A stretch of 64,000 bases of DNA, from assembly GCA_918026815.1 (NCBI GenBank), contig CAKJVC010000246.1, positions 124,001 to 188,000 on the forward strand. The letters run 5' to 3'. The notes beneath the pieces are model-generated. The model was given only the letters and a program-made list of their open reading frames with translations, was not told the DNA's origin and made no database searches. Origin of the DNA: Chalara sp. BL73 (lineage: Eukaryota > Ascomycota > Leotiomycetes > Helotiales). A program made the position numbers and the translations under genes. Shown piece after piece: positions 24,346-35,223 of this stretch. How positions within the stretch are numbered: position 1 is the first letter of the stretch; the number at the start of each line of letters is the position of its first letter.

Positions 24346-25732
24346 ATGAGAAAAATATTCTGGAAGATGTTGGTTGCTATCCTCCTGAACATTCTGGTAA
24401 CGGTTTCAGGTGCCAAGGAGTCATCTCCTTCTGCTATTGAAGCACCAGTTTCGTATGAAAATTATCATGTTTACCGCATTACTTCTGGAACTTTAGATCA
24501 GACGGCCACCCAAAGAGCAGCTCCGCTACGAATTGTTGAGCCAGGGTGTAACAGTCATGCTCATGGAAGATCCTCCATCGTGGCAGTTCATCCTGAGGAT
24601 GTGGTTGCATTCGAATCGATCAATCGCGAGGCCATACTTATTAACAGCGATCTAAGTGTCCAATTTGCAAAAGAGGCGGATTATAAACCATATCCAGCAT
24701 ACGACCAAGATACAAACTTACCAAACAAAACAGAATGGTTTACATCTTACCATTTATACAACGATCACGTGCGATTTCTGCAAGATATCCAAGCGGCATT
24801 CCCAAATAACTCGGAATTGATCAGCGCTGGAAGTTCATTCGAGGGTCGTGAACTTCTGACTCTTCATCTCTGGGGCAAAGGAGGCAAGGATTCCAAGCCT
24901 GCGGTCTTATGGCAAGGCACTGCTCACTGCAGAGAGTGGATTGGCACTATGGTGACAGAGTATTTGGCATACGAACTTGTTGAGGGATACCTTCAAAGGA
25001 ACTGGGATGCCAAACGGCTGCTAGATAAGTATGATTATTATATTAGTCCAGTAGTCAATCCCGATGGTATGCAATAACCACTCTACAGAAGGTCAAATGT
25101 TTATGATAATAGGCTTCATTTACACGCAAACAACTGACCGTTTGTGGCGCAACAACCGCCAAATATGGCCAAACAGCACCTGTATCGGCGCCAATATGAA
25201 TCGGAACTATCCATTTTCATGGGGTATAGAAACCGAAGCAGCATCAGACGATCCATGCGACCCATTTTATAACTTCCGTGGCTTTGCTCCAGCTAGTACC
25301 ACAGAGGTGGCAAGTCTCATCACCTTTGCCGAAGCAGTCCGCCAGAGCAACTCCAATGGAATTAAGTGGTTCGTGGATTTCCACTCTCAGGCTCAAGCAA
25401 TCTTATACCCATATGGCGATTGTACAACACCTCCCCCGGAGAATATTGATGTGCAAGTGAACCTCACCCGAGGAATGGCTGAAGCTATTTTTAGCTCGGA
25501 TCAGCATTCTTATAAGACGAATAATGCTTGTATATGGGGTGGAATTCCGTTCTCTGGGACTTCATCGGACTATATGAGCCATAGCCAAGGTGCGGAGTAT
25601 GCGTGGGGAATTGAACTGAGAGATTCTAGCGGTACAGAAAGTGGAGGCCCTTTTGCGTTGCTCCCGCAATATATTATTCCCTCAGGCAAAGAGATGTGGA
25701 AGGGTGTGAAGTATGTGCTCAAGAACGTCTGA
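24346..25732 (+). CDS. Secreted zinc carboxypeptidase (peptidase family M14)
   Basis: Extracellular metallocarboxypeptidase that removes C-terminal residues from peptides. Exons 24346-25066 and 25113-25732 (46-bp intron splitting a Gly codon) give 446 residues. N-terminus: hydrophobic signal peptide to about residue 23, then a propeptide. Catalytic domain from about residue 130: zinc ligands H194 and E197 in TAHCREWIG and H331 in VDFHS; substrate-binding R250/R253 region (TDRLWRNNRQ), N270-R271 in MNRNYPF; general base E408 in GIELRD. The usual GIHAREW is GTAHCREW here, with a Cys before the Arg, and the region before GIELRD lacks the usual GIxYS text, so substrate preference may be shifted. 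NPDG joins FIYTQTTDRLW across the splice as in the family. Four or more N-glycosylation sequons (NNS, NKT, NST, NLT) fit secretion. Confidence 0.92.
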
Positions 25733-26067
25733 GCTTATAATGACGTGTGTGATTAAGTTAAACACGATTATTTTCGCAAGGGATACTGTGGGGATGGAGC
25801 ATAGGCTGACATACCACTCACGATGGTGGACTTCGTCTGGGTTCAATAAGTTGAGCGGAAAAAAGTGTACGGACCATTCGCAAACTGAACTCATGTAGAG
25901 TCCTCATTTCAAGAGGGGCCGAAACGGCTTACAGATTCAGGACTCGCACGTTACTTTCAAATATCTCTTTATGCATCGCTCCTTCTGTCATAGTAGCTTT
26001 TTGCTTCGATACACCTTCCTACTTTTTTCTAAGTCCCAATAAGAACCCACAATCTCCAGACTCCCCT
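25733..26067. other. Short intergenic stretch
   Basis: 3' side of the carboxypeptidase gene. Nothing recognised. Confidence 0.4.
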
Positions 26068-26330
26068 CTATCGCAAGACCTTCTTCAATCTCACATCCAG
26101 TGACCCCTTAGCCCGGATCGTGAAAGATTTCTGATCCATCCAATTCTCGTTCTCATCCACAAGCTCTATATCGAAGTGGAAGAGCATGCTTGCGAGAACC
26201 AAACGCATCTCGGTCCGTGCTAAGCGGGAATTCCAATTAGCTCCAGTCATATCTCCCGGCTTGCAGAAATGACTTACTTCTTTCCAATACAGTTTCTTGG
26301 ACCTGCTGAGAACGGAGGAAGTTTGATGGT
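26068..26330 (-). pseudogene. Cytochrome P450 C-terminal fossil
   Basis: Only the tail of a P450 remains. Reading the minus strand, the heme-binding loop FSAGPRNCIGKK appears near 26285-26325, followed by a GTAAGT donor-like site, then ARTEMRLVLASMLFHFDIEL and RAKGSLDVRLKKV to a stop at 26068. These match the last 60-70 residues of fungal P450s. Upstream sequence to 27100 shows neither the ExxR helix nor the I-helix, so at least 80 percent of the gene is gone. It is unlike the intact P450 at 30.6-32.3 kb, whose heme loop is FGGGAHLCPGRY, so it is not a tandem copy of that gene. Confidence 0.75.
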
Positions 26331-27110
26331 GAGCGCTGGGCTGTCACAATGGGGACATTAACTACAGTCTGCACACCATTAACTACTAAATGTTCTCAAT
26401 TAGAAGAAAGTAATGAGACAAGGCATACACCACAAACGACAACCCGGGAAGAGCTCGAATAATTATTGAGATTCGAAACACTCAATGCGTATCACAAGAA
26501 GATAGGCATCGGCGCTCTATTGCGATACATCGCACCCATAGCTCGCTCAATTACAGGCATGAGCCAGTGACAGCCTATGTATCACCAATCAACCCACCAA
26601 ATGTCTCCAACCCCGCGAGCAAACGGCAAGGATTCATTATCTGAGCTTGAAAACCTCGATGTGCACAAGGACGTGACCAAGACTTGAAAGGCTGTTTACT
26701 TACCGGATGGTTCTCGCTCATCATCCTTGCGGTTATGAGCTTCTATCGTACGATAAGTAATCTTCAGGACTCGCTACTATTTTTAACGACCGATAACTTC
26801 CTGTTTCAGAAGAATCTACAGCTTGCCCAATTGACTCGAGGATGCGTGACGCGAAAGCGGATATCTAGAATTTCGAGATGGTTGTAGATATATGATCGTG
26901 GGAAATCACGTGAGGTGCCCCTTGCCCCTTCGCTTAAAGGTGAGGAGGGTGACTGGACAGATCCTGGATACCGTGAGGGCGTTTTGGAAATTGAATATGA
27001 ACTAGATCTGATTTAACACCAAATAAAGAGAGAATTGGGCCAGGATAGGATAAAGAGAGAACCTCATAAATCATGATTATGCTACCAGGCTAGGCATACG
27101 AAACAAGAGT
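26331..27110. other. Intergenic, P450 remains expected but not seen
   Basis: This is where the body of the fossil P450 would lie; I find no other P450 motif on the minus strand. The rest is unremarkable. Confidence 0.4.
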
Positions 27111-28731
27111 TCATACAGGCAAGTCCAGATTTTCAACCAAGCGCACCAGCGCCCCATCTGGAGACTTTCTTGTCGCTGAGACCATTACCGTTCTCTCAAC
27201 CTGCCCAAATTCAAGTACCACGTGATGAAACCTCGATCCTTTCCTCACGGCCCCATCCAACAGACCATCCATTTCCTCCTTGTCAACAACCCATTCCGCC
27301 ACTCTCGCAAAACTTTTCCCAGTATAGATCCCATCTCTTCCCACCTTACTCATGATATCGACAGCTCTCCGTCTCAGAGCGGGATTTCGACAATGGAGGA
27401 CGACGAAGTAGAGCGGTTTCACCATCGCAATATCCAAGGTGAAACATGGGCCTCTTGATTGAGTCCATGAAAGGTTATCAGATTTGACTATGGCGCTAGT
27501 CATATCAACTATATGCGCGAAATGCTCCAGATAGGAATCATATATCATCTGGTCGTAGAAGAAGTGTGCGGATATCTTGATCCTCGCGACAAGATGCTGT
27601 ATCAGCAGGACTTTGGCACTCAGGTTTTCTTTATCATCAGCTTTTTTCCTTGCGGAGAGGAAGATGCTGAAGGTTTGGTGCCACGACTGTAGCACGTTTT
27701 GTGTCTGGGCGAGTTCGATATAGATTGCCTCTGGAAGAGGGTGGAAAGGGAGAGTCTTCAGATGCTCACCATCCGAACGTCGGAGAAAGCCGTATACACA
27801 CGCAATGATAGTATTGAGAGAACTCCTGGCTTCCGCAATGGAGTTGAAACGTTTTGGAGGATCTGGTATGGCAGCGACGGTAGCTATATTTGATCCCGCA
27901 AATGAGAGTTCTTCAACATCAAGATGTGTGAAGGCAGATGCGAGGACGTCAAAATCATCGACCCTAGGGTGTAGATTTGAAAGCGCACTCGGTTTCGGAA
28001 TGTTCCAATTGGAGGGCATATCATAATCTGAACACGAGACGGTGTTTAGGATCGCCGATCCACCTCTAAAGTGCGCGATAGCTTCTGTCTCGTTGCCTTG
28101 CAGGACTTCTATAGCCAAGAACACGATACTCCCAAGAACAGAGAGTTTCCAATCCGCCGTCCTAGCCCCCAATCGGTCGCGCAGCTCTCTGGTTGCCTTG
28201 TTATACTTTGCAATACTGTATTCGACTAGGCTGAGCGGGACATTCCTTGCAGCCGCGAAACCCTCGGATTCTAGCTGGAAGCGGCGAAGAGCCCCGATAG
28301 CTAGCACCGCATTCAGCACGAAAGACTCGGCGTGCGTGGCTTGCATGATGAGCTCCTTCCACAGGCTCGCAACGAACGATGCCGAAAACTCCTCGGTGCA
28401 TTGTGTCCGGAAGTAGTCGAAATGGACGACCTCTTCTGGCAGGATCGTAAGCAGGGGGCGAGATTGGCGAGATAGGCCCGTTGGGTTGCCGTTCCACGGC
28501 CGAATCATCTCGTTACGAAGAGGTTGCAGAAAGTCACATGCTCGGCTGGTTGATGTGCATTGGAGGCAGGCGGGCCTTGTCTCATCACATTTCTTGCGTC
28601 GAATTCTGGGACGTGTTGGGAATGCTGGCAGAGACGAGGAGATTCTAAGCTTACTTGCATGTTATGCATCCTGCTTTTACATTTGCGCCTCTCTTCCGTG
28701 TGTGCTTCGGCCTGTTGGATATTTCGGGCAT
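27111..28731 (-). CDS. Zn(2)Cys(6) fungal transcription factor (DUF3468-type)
   Basis: Nuclear DNA-binding regulator. The long second exon (28605-27111) lacks the start; a first exon 28731-28655 adds MPEISNRPKHTRKRGANVKAG, and a 49-bp intron (GTAAGC...CCCAG) splits the zinc cluster. The joined reading gives 523 residues. Six cysteines: CITCKIRRKKC then DETRPACLQC and TSTSRAC, spaced C-x2-C-x6-C-x6-C-x2-C-x6-C. The middle and C-terminal part (FVLNAVLAIGALRRFQ, WKLSVLGSIVFLAIEVLQGNETEA, HFRGGSAIL) matches the fungal-specific DUF3468 domain. The gene is divergent from the NmrA-like gene with only 342 bp between start codons, which suggests shared control. The target genes are unknown. Confidence 0.88.
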
Positions 28732-29073
28732 CTTAGGATGCTGATTAGATTTAGAATGAGATGGCACAGTCGATTGCATAGCTTATCCAGCTTGGAAGCT
28801 AGAGTTTTCTTGCGATCTCGTCTCATTTCATGTTCGATATTGGGATGCGGATAGGCAAGGTTGGTGTGACGTTGAACTAAGGAATTACTGCTCACGCCTG
28901 ATTGGCCAAAGCGTAAATGTGATCTTGGCTAGCTATTTAGGTCACTGAAGCTCTAGTATTATTGATACTCTGTGCAGGGGTGAAATATGTATTTAAATGG
29001 CGAGTAAATCGCATCAAATGTTGCCACATCAGATTCGTGAGATCTCCCAGAGCAAAAAAAAAACTTGTCCAAA
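28732..29073. promoter_or_regulatory. Divergent promoter between regulator and NmrA-like gene
   Basis: 342 bp between the start codons of the Zn2Cys6 factor (-) and the NmrA-like gene (+). It contains an A-rich tract just before the NmrA start. Direct control of the pair by the factor is inference from spacing only. Confidence 0.45.
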
Positions 29074-30279
29074 ATGAGCAAACTCCTGACTGTCTTCGGC
29101 GCTACAGGCCAACAAGGAGGCTCTCTAGCAGCTTATATCCTGCAGCACCCTCAACTCCCGAAGCTCTACCGCTTACGAGGCATCACTCGAGATTCCTCGA
29201 AACCATCAGCCCTTTCCCTCCAAGAACAAGGCGTCGAGATAATCCAAGCAGATCTCAACGATCCACACTCGTTGCTCAATGCAGTCGCGGGCTCTGACGC
29301 CGTCTTCGCAGTGACGAGCTGTAGGCCTATTTTCATTCCCTTCTAAGCTGCGTTTGCTTATATTGTTCTACAGTCTGGGAGCAGGGCTTGCCGGAAGTCG
29401 AGACCGCCCAGGGCGTCGCCATCGCCGACGCTTGCGTCAAGTCTGGCGTCAAACTCCTGATCTGGTCTTCTCTTCCGAGCGTCGCCAAGATGAGTAGTGG
29501 CAAAGTGACGAGCGTTAAGCATTTTGATAGCAAGGCCTCTGTGGAGGAGTATATAAGAACGTTGCCGATCATGAGCGCGTTTTTTATGGCTGGGTGGTAT
29601 ATGCAGAACCACCTTGGGTATATGCCGCCTAAGGTTGTGAGTTTTCAAGACCGCTTTGATTTTATGCTGGTTGAAATGCGAACTGACGGGAGAGATAGAT
29701 GGAGGATGGAAGGATCGTGCTGTTTCAGACCTGGAGTCCCACGACCCAGGTCCCAATGATCGTAAGTCTTACCATTTTCGAGATCATAAGTTTTGCATTA
29801 GGCCATCTTGTTGCCCGGCTCAGAGTCTCGCATTGGCGGATTATTTTTCCCTGTGCCCCGGCGTATATGAGAGTATGAAGCCATAGTGAGCAGCGCTAAC
29901 TCAAGGACACGATCACTAGGACATCAAAGACACAGGAAAGTTCGTCGTGCCAATCCTCTTAGATCCGGAGAAGTACCAGGGCAAGAATTTCACCTGCGCT
30001 ACTGCCTTCTACAACCCCATAGAGCTCGTAGAGGGATGGACCAAAGTCACGGGAAAGAAAGTGACATATGAGCAGGTGGGGTTGGAAAAAGCGGGGGCGA
30101 ACATGTCGGCAGAGATGCAAGAGGGGCTGAAGGGGGGCGTGGACTCGATGAATGAGTATGGGTATTTTGGGTTGACTGGGCAGAAGGATTTGGAGTGGAC
30201 ATTAGAGCAATTAGAGGAGGAGCCGGGGACGTGGGAGGACTTTGTTCGGAGGCATTTACCGTGGTTTGATGATGCGTAA
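29074..30279 (+). CDS. NmrA-like NAD(P)-binding protein
   Basis: Atypical short-chain dehydrogenase of the NmrA/HSCARG type; relatives either sense NADP(H) and control regulators or act as reductases. Exons 29074-29320, 29374-29636, 29699-29761 and 29920-30279 sum to 933 nt, or 310 residues. Rossmann motif VFGATGQQGGSLA at residues 6-18; RGITRDSSKPSA follows the second strand; then ADLNDPHSL, VFAVTSFWEQG across the first splice, and LLIWSSLPSV. The Tyr-x3-Lys catalytic pair of classical SDRs is not evident, as usual for NmrA. C-terminal half: FFMAGWYMQNHLG, WSPTTQVPMIDIKDTGKFV. The third intron, 158 bp, is longer than its neighbours. It shares a divergent promoter with the Zn2Cys6 gene. Confidence 0.88.
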
Positions 30280-30606
30280 ACACGGCATCTAGCAATAGCA
30301 TCACAGCTCCACATAGGGTTAGCCCTCGTAATGGTATTCCATTCTTCTCTCACCTGAATATTTCGCGTGTCCCTCTTTCTCAGGGCTAGCCAAACCGCTG
30401 CAAGGAGGGCGTGATCACCAATGCTGTCAAGGCGTCAATTTTGGGAATCCGTTCGGCGTGACACGTTAAAGCATTAGAGACATTATGTTTGTCACCGCGC
30501 AAAATCTCTTGTATTATTGTGATTATTTAGAAGGGAAAAGAGGTTCGGAACGACTTCTTTGCATGTACACCGGAGTATATCCAGGCCTTAAACATTGACT
30601 GCCCGC
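30280..30606. other. Convergent intergenic region
   Basis: 3' ends of the NmrA-like gene and the P450 gene face each other. Nothing else seen. Confidence 0.4.
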
Positions 30607-32250
30607 TCACTGTCTTCTCCGCCGCACTTTAACCCAGAACTCCCGATCGGGCCACAAACCCCCTTGCTTCCCACTTTTCATATCCGCTTCTGGCATCCCA
30701 ATCTGCTCTAATTTCTCCTTTTCAACCTCAATTTCCAGAATATCCGTTAGTGTTTTAAACCCAAATACAATCTCCCGTCCAGCAGCATAACGGCCTGGAC
30801 AAAGGTGTGCCCCGCCGCCGAAATGACGCATATGCTGCGCTTTCTCCTTCTTTCTCTGGCTTTCACTCTTCCCACTTGACGAAGATGGATGCTCATTTTC
30901 TAGAAAGCGGTAGGGGTTAAATTCAAGATAGTCGTCTCCCCAGATTTGCGGGTTGAGCTGTAGGGTGCGTGAATGCACCATTGCCATGCCTCCTTTGGCA
31001 ATATGGTAGGATCCAAGATTGGTATCATGAGCAATAGAGCGTACGCCGGGACTGTAAACACTCCAGCGGTAGCATTCCATCAACACACTTCCCATAACAC
31101 CGGCTTCTAGTCCTTTCCCGTCTACTCTCTGTCCATCCTCGATCTCCAATCTTAGTGTAGAAAGGAGTCCGGGGTGAATGAGCGATTGGAGAACGAACCA
31201 TGTAACAACAGGAACAACATTTGCACTCGCGCCCCAGAGAAATGCAAGTTGTAGCGCTGCTCTTCCGCGCTCACTCATCCCCGCCTCGACTCCTAATCTG
31301 TGTCTCTCCTTATGGAAGTAGGAGCCCCAGTACTCATCTCTCCCTATCTCCTCGCCGCCTGCCTTAGCTTCTCCCATGTCATTCTTCTCATCGCGTTCAG
31401 GAGATGAGGCAATTCGCTCCCAGTCAACCAACATCCGCAAACCTTCATCCCTCCCCCTCGCTGCCTTTCTATTCATGAAATCCGGTAACCCGGCCATCAA
31501 GAACGTAAATTGTGAGTCAAACTCCCATAGCCAATCTACCAATCCTTCTCCGTTTCTCTCCACAAACCTGCTTCCAAACTGTGTTTCTAGACCCGCGAGG
31601 GTGAAGTGCTTTTTGGTCAACTCTCGCAGATCAAGCTCTTTCCAGTCCTCTCCTTCTTTGAACTCGGCTAAAAGGCTAGCTCTGAGTGAAGACACAAAGA
31701 CATCCATGATAACATCTAAATGCTTGCCTTGAAGATACAATCGCGCGTAATTTCTATGTTTATGGCTAAACCCTGATTCTTCAATAGCCCTGAGATCCCG
31801 TTTCGAACACCCAAAAGTTTTGAACAGGAGATTTTCAAGGGGCTCAAACGGAAACGTCTTCTCGTGCTTGAAGATCTGAGATGCGTATGCACTGGACGTG
31901 ACAATGTGGAGAGGCGTGGACGCCATGTTGATAGTTTTAACCGTATCGTTGGGGAAGTGAGAGAGTGCCCAGGAGAGAAAGTCACTGTTGTCGAGCAGGA
32001 AGGAGATGGCGTGGCCGATGATTGGGAGGCGGGAGGGGATCCGTGGTGGGTTATTTCCCAGTCGCCTTTGACCACGGGTTAAAATAAACCATATTGCCCA
32101 CGTAGCTACACAGATGAACACAACCTGGATCCAGGGGCTGATAGGCAGAGGAGAAGCCCCATATCTCAAGTTCACGTGTCGAAGAAGCGAATGTGATGAG
32201 GTGAGATTTAATTCCTCAGGAGAGCCAGGAGGGACTCTTGCATATGCCAT
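30607..32250 (-). CDS. Cytochrome P450 (CYP7/CYP8-like class of fungal P450s)
   Basis: Membrane-bound heme monooxygenase, single exon, 547 residues. A membrane anchor lies at about residues 40-57 (SPWIQVVFICVATWAIWFIL), followed by a proline hinge PPRIPSRLPIIGH. The K-helix ExxR is MECYRW; the heme loop is FGGGAHLCPGRYAAGREI with the axial Cys at about residue 484. The I-helix is AFLWGASANVVPVVTW, lacking the usual acidic-Thr pair (AGxDT), as in CYP7/CYP8-type enzymes that act on sterols or lipids. The KEKxQHMRHFGGGAHLCPG text also recalls that group. The substrate is unknown. It is convergent with the NmrA-like gene and could belong to a small accessory pathway with the nearby regulator. Confidence 0.9.
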   Translation of the reverse strand: MAYARVPPGSPEELNLTSSHSLLRHVNLRYGASPLPISPWIQVVFICVATWAIWFILTRGQRRLGNNPPRIPSRLPIIGHAISFLLDNSDFLSWALSHFPNDTVKTINMASTPLHIVTSSAYASQIFKHEKTFPFEPLENLLFKTFGCSKRDLRAIEESGFSHKHRNYARLYLQGKHLDVIMDVFVSSLRASLLAEFKEGEDWKELDLRELTKKHFTLAGLETQFGSRFVERNGEGLVDWLWEFDSQFTFLMAGLPDFMNRKAARGRDEGLRMLVDWERIASSPERDEKNDMGEAKAGGEEIGRDEYWGSYFHKERHRLGVEAGMSERGRAALQLAFLWGASANVVPVVTWFVLQSLIHPGLLSTLRLEIEDGQRVDGKGLEAGVMGSVLMECYRWSVYSPGVRSIAHDTNLGSYHIAKGGMAMVHSRTLQLNPQIWGDDYLEFNPYRFLENEHPSSSSGKSESQRKKEKAQHMRHFGGGAHLCPGRYAAGREIVFGFKTLTDILEIEVEKEKLEQIGMPEADMKSGKQGGLWPDREFWVKVRRRRQ

Positions 32251-32985
32251 CTGTGAGTTTTGGCCTTCCCTTCACAGATATGAATCAATTAGCGGATGAA
32301 CGAGAACATTTTGATGTTGAAAAAGGGGGGATAGTACAAGTGATTTAACATTACGTCACGTGCCTGGTTCCTTTCTGCTTTACACGTGATGTTCGGAAAT
32401 ACATCGGCTCGGAGGCATTTATCGACAGTGGTGTCAAAATGCTATCAAGTAGCAAACCCAAATACAAACTTTAGCACTTTTTCTGTTTCATTTTTACAAG
32501 GAGGGGCTCGTGTATCATTCCCTGATAAAGAGGCTGAAATGCACTGACAATATTATCCTAGGTCTAGGGCTTGATTGCGCTGGACAACTGTGTCTGATTG
32601 GCTTCTCTGCTAAATAAGCTTTGAGTTCGGTTAACTAACCCCCAAACCTGCCCTTTGATCTACAATTTGAGCAGTTGCTTGGCATGAAACCAAATCCTCA
32701 GCACACTATGTCAGGACAGCAGATGAGAGAGCGCATAGATAGCTGTTGAGAAGTTGATTCGACAGCTAGTAATCGAATATGCTAATGAGAGCATACGCTA
32801 GCAAAATTGTTGAACCGGGGTGAAGCCCGAAGTGGTAATGGTAAATATGAAGAAGAGAATCCTGAGGCGCTAGCCAACAACCTATCTTTACTCCCTCTAA
32901 CAGCTGCAGAAAAGATACAAATTAACTCCAATAAACAGGGAAGCATTGCAACGATCCAGACCGAGATATCGTAATGTCTGCGGCC
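32251..32985. other. Intergenic upstream of the P450
   Basis: Promoter side of the P450 gene and 3' side of the lyase gene. No gene or repeat seen. Confidence 0.4.
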
Positions 32986-33756
32986 CTACCACTGTGCAGG
33001 ATCTGCGTCCGCGAATGTAGTCCCCGTCGCAATCTCATCAAACCAAACACTCCTGGTCCCTTGATCGCCCCTCAGGCCTCCATCATCAAACCACCCATTT
33101 GCATAGAGTCCTACCCTAAACTGAAATGCCCTATCATCAGTCACCGTAGTCTCAACATTAAACTTTTCCAGCACTTTTACGCCGTCATACCACACCTTGT
33201 AAAAGCCCGTCGTGTCGCTTTTCCAGCTCGCTTGGATCACAATCCTGTGCCAGGCACCCGCTGTAACAGTGGCAATGTTATTGTAGTATTCAGTCCTTTG
33301 GGCGGATTTGGGACACACATTGCCGTACTTGCGGCGCGTGACGAGTTGGTTACCGACAATGGAGATCATGGCCGTCGGCATGTAATCTTCTTCACAGCTT
33401 CCACCTGAGAAGTCAGCGATGAATTGAGCAATATTGTAGCTCTGTGCCGGAGAAAATTGCCAATTTTCTTGTAAACGGAAGGTGAAGCCATAGAATCCCG
33501 TGTCGCCCCGACGGTAGGCGCCATTATGATGGACTTCCGAGTGGTAGCGGCCACTGTAGCCTGGGTCGTAGATCTGGGTCATCTTGAGTGCGGAGGAGCC
33601 TTCATAGATGACATTCGTAACTGCGTCAACGTGCCCGTTGTGCTCCTCGTGAATGTAATCCCATCCGGTCTTTGTGCCCGTGTTGGAGAATGTTTGGGTT
33701 GCCTGCACGCTTGATATGCCGAGCAGCAGAATAGCTGCGAGGATTGAAATAAACAT
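32986..33756 (-). CDS. Secreted polysaccharide lyase, PL20-type glucuronan lyase
   Basis: Predicted extracellular endo-beta-1,4-glucuronan lyase (CAZy family PL20; the reference enzyme is from Trichoderma reesei), cleaving polyglucuronate by beta-elimination. Single exon, 256 residues from the ATG at 33756; the frame is open further upstream, but MFISILAAILLLGISSVQA is an ideal signal peptide and a TATA box sits just before it. The mature part is a beta jelly roll: GWDYIHEEHNGHVDAVTNV, IYEGSSALKMTQIYDPGYSG, RYHSEVHHNGAYRRGDTGF, the NIAQFIADF strand and GAWHRIVIQASWKS. The length agrees with PL20 (about 240 mature residues). Its role is probably cell-wall or mucilage glucuronan use. Assignment is from recalled family text. 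Confidence 0.82.
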   Translation of the reverse strand: MFISILAAILLLGISSVQATQTFSNTGTKTGWDYIHEEHNGHVDAVTNVIYEGSSALKMTQIYDPGYSGRYHSEVHHNGAYRRGDTGFYGFTFRLQENWQFSPAQSYNIAQFIADFSGGSCEEDYMPTAMISIVGNQLVTRRKYGNVCPKSAQRTEYYNNIATVTAGAWHRIVIQASWKSDTTGFYKVWYDGVKVLEKFNVETTVTDDRAFQFRVGLYANGWFDDGGLRGDQGTRSVWFDEIATGTTFADADPAQW

Positions 33757-33800
33757 ATTGAGTGAACGTGTTGAACTTGGATAGTTGCTAGCTCTCTTTC

Positions 33801-33814
33801 TTTTATATAAAAAG
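33801..33814 (-). promoter_or_regulatory. TATA box of the lyase gene
   Basis: On the minus strand a TATATAAAAG consensus lies about 50 bp before the ATG of the lyase gene. It supports the downstream ATG at 33756 over the longer reading. Confidence 0.6.
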
Positions 33815-35223
33815 CCACGCGTCAGAGGTGAAAGATTCCTATACATCCCATAGATCTCGTCTTCATGCACATAAGCCTGACTATTTTATTATGTTATACA
33901 ATGGCGGCATGACTAATATTTCATAGCTTCCTCTGACAGCTGATGCCTTTCAAACAACAATGGCATCTCGTATAGAACAATGATCATGAGGCAATTATGG
34001 CCATGACATTGATCAAATGCCGACTAAGCAAAGATTCCCAACCATACAGAAGGAGATCAATGATCCAATCTCACCTTCGATATCACCTCGGAAGACTCGA
34101 ATGCAGGTCAGCGCATATATCGAACACAGGGTATGGAAGTCAGTTGCTTGATTGATTAAGTTTGAGTAAACATATCATGATGAGAGAACTGTTCGGATAG
34201 CAATGCACAGCACGAAATCCTACAGACTAAATACAAACATTTCCTTGCACAAAGCCCCTCAAATCACCCTCATGCGAACTGTATTACCTTACGTCTACTT
34301 GTACGAGTGCGGGGTATGTTGCTTTAGGGCGATCATTAAAAATCTTTGCTAGAAATCGGAGAGAGTTTGGCTCTGCTCTCTGTTTGGTAATTGTAGGACA
34401 AACCTATGATTTCGATTCTACAACTCAGGAAAGCTTGAGCCATGGATATTTATTCAGCTGATCCAGTCAAAACGATAGCCTAGGCAACACAGCAGATCAG
34501 CCATAACAGTTCTGCAGTTACTACACTACAACGACTGTTAGAAACCCGCCACTATACTCCTTAGAGCGGGAGTATGTTCTAGTTTCTACTACGTTGTATT
34601 CAGGCAAGATTCTTTAGAGGAAGGTGACTGCAAAGACGATGACTTCAATGATGCAAACAATGGAGATCTTGGTCGGAGGGTAGTAGCACAGAGTGGCTCG
34701 GCAGAATGCGCAGAAGCTAGCTGATCGGACATACTTCCAATCAAGGGAAATGCTGAAATCAAATCTATATCCTACAAATCAAAGCGAGCCTGGGCAAGGC
34801 CTGGCTTCTTGAATTACTAAAACTACAGCCGCACAGAAATAAGACATGATAAGCGAATATGAGAGTCAAAATACGTACTCCTCAACTAGACCAGGAATCT
34901 TCCACTTGGAATTCTACAGCCTTGAAAGAAATGCTTCTGAGCTTGAAAAAAAGGGCTGAATATGTTACGTAGAAAAACGAAGGCGAGAGGATAATAACCT
35001 TAGTTTCCAAAATAGGCAACCGCCCTCGTGGAACCCCGCCGCTCACGATTCACAACAGCATGAAATGCTATGCCGTCGCTTTGTTTGAAGAAAAAAAAAA
35101 CTACGATTGAACCATTGTAAATTCAGCCCTACGAATGCCATTCAGCACAGTTCCTCTTTCAATAACGCACCCATATCTCCAGACGCCAAACGATGCATAG
35201 GTATCATAAATCATGCCGAACAA
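33815..35223. other. Intergenic, no feature seen
   Basis: About 1.4 kb between the lyase promoter and the 3' end of the PHO85-type gene. An adenine run lies at about 35090-35100. No coding frame convinces. Confidence 0.4.
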
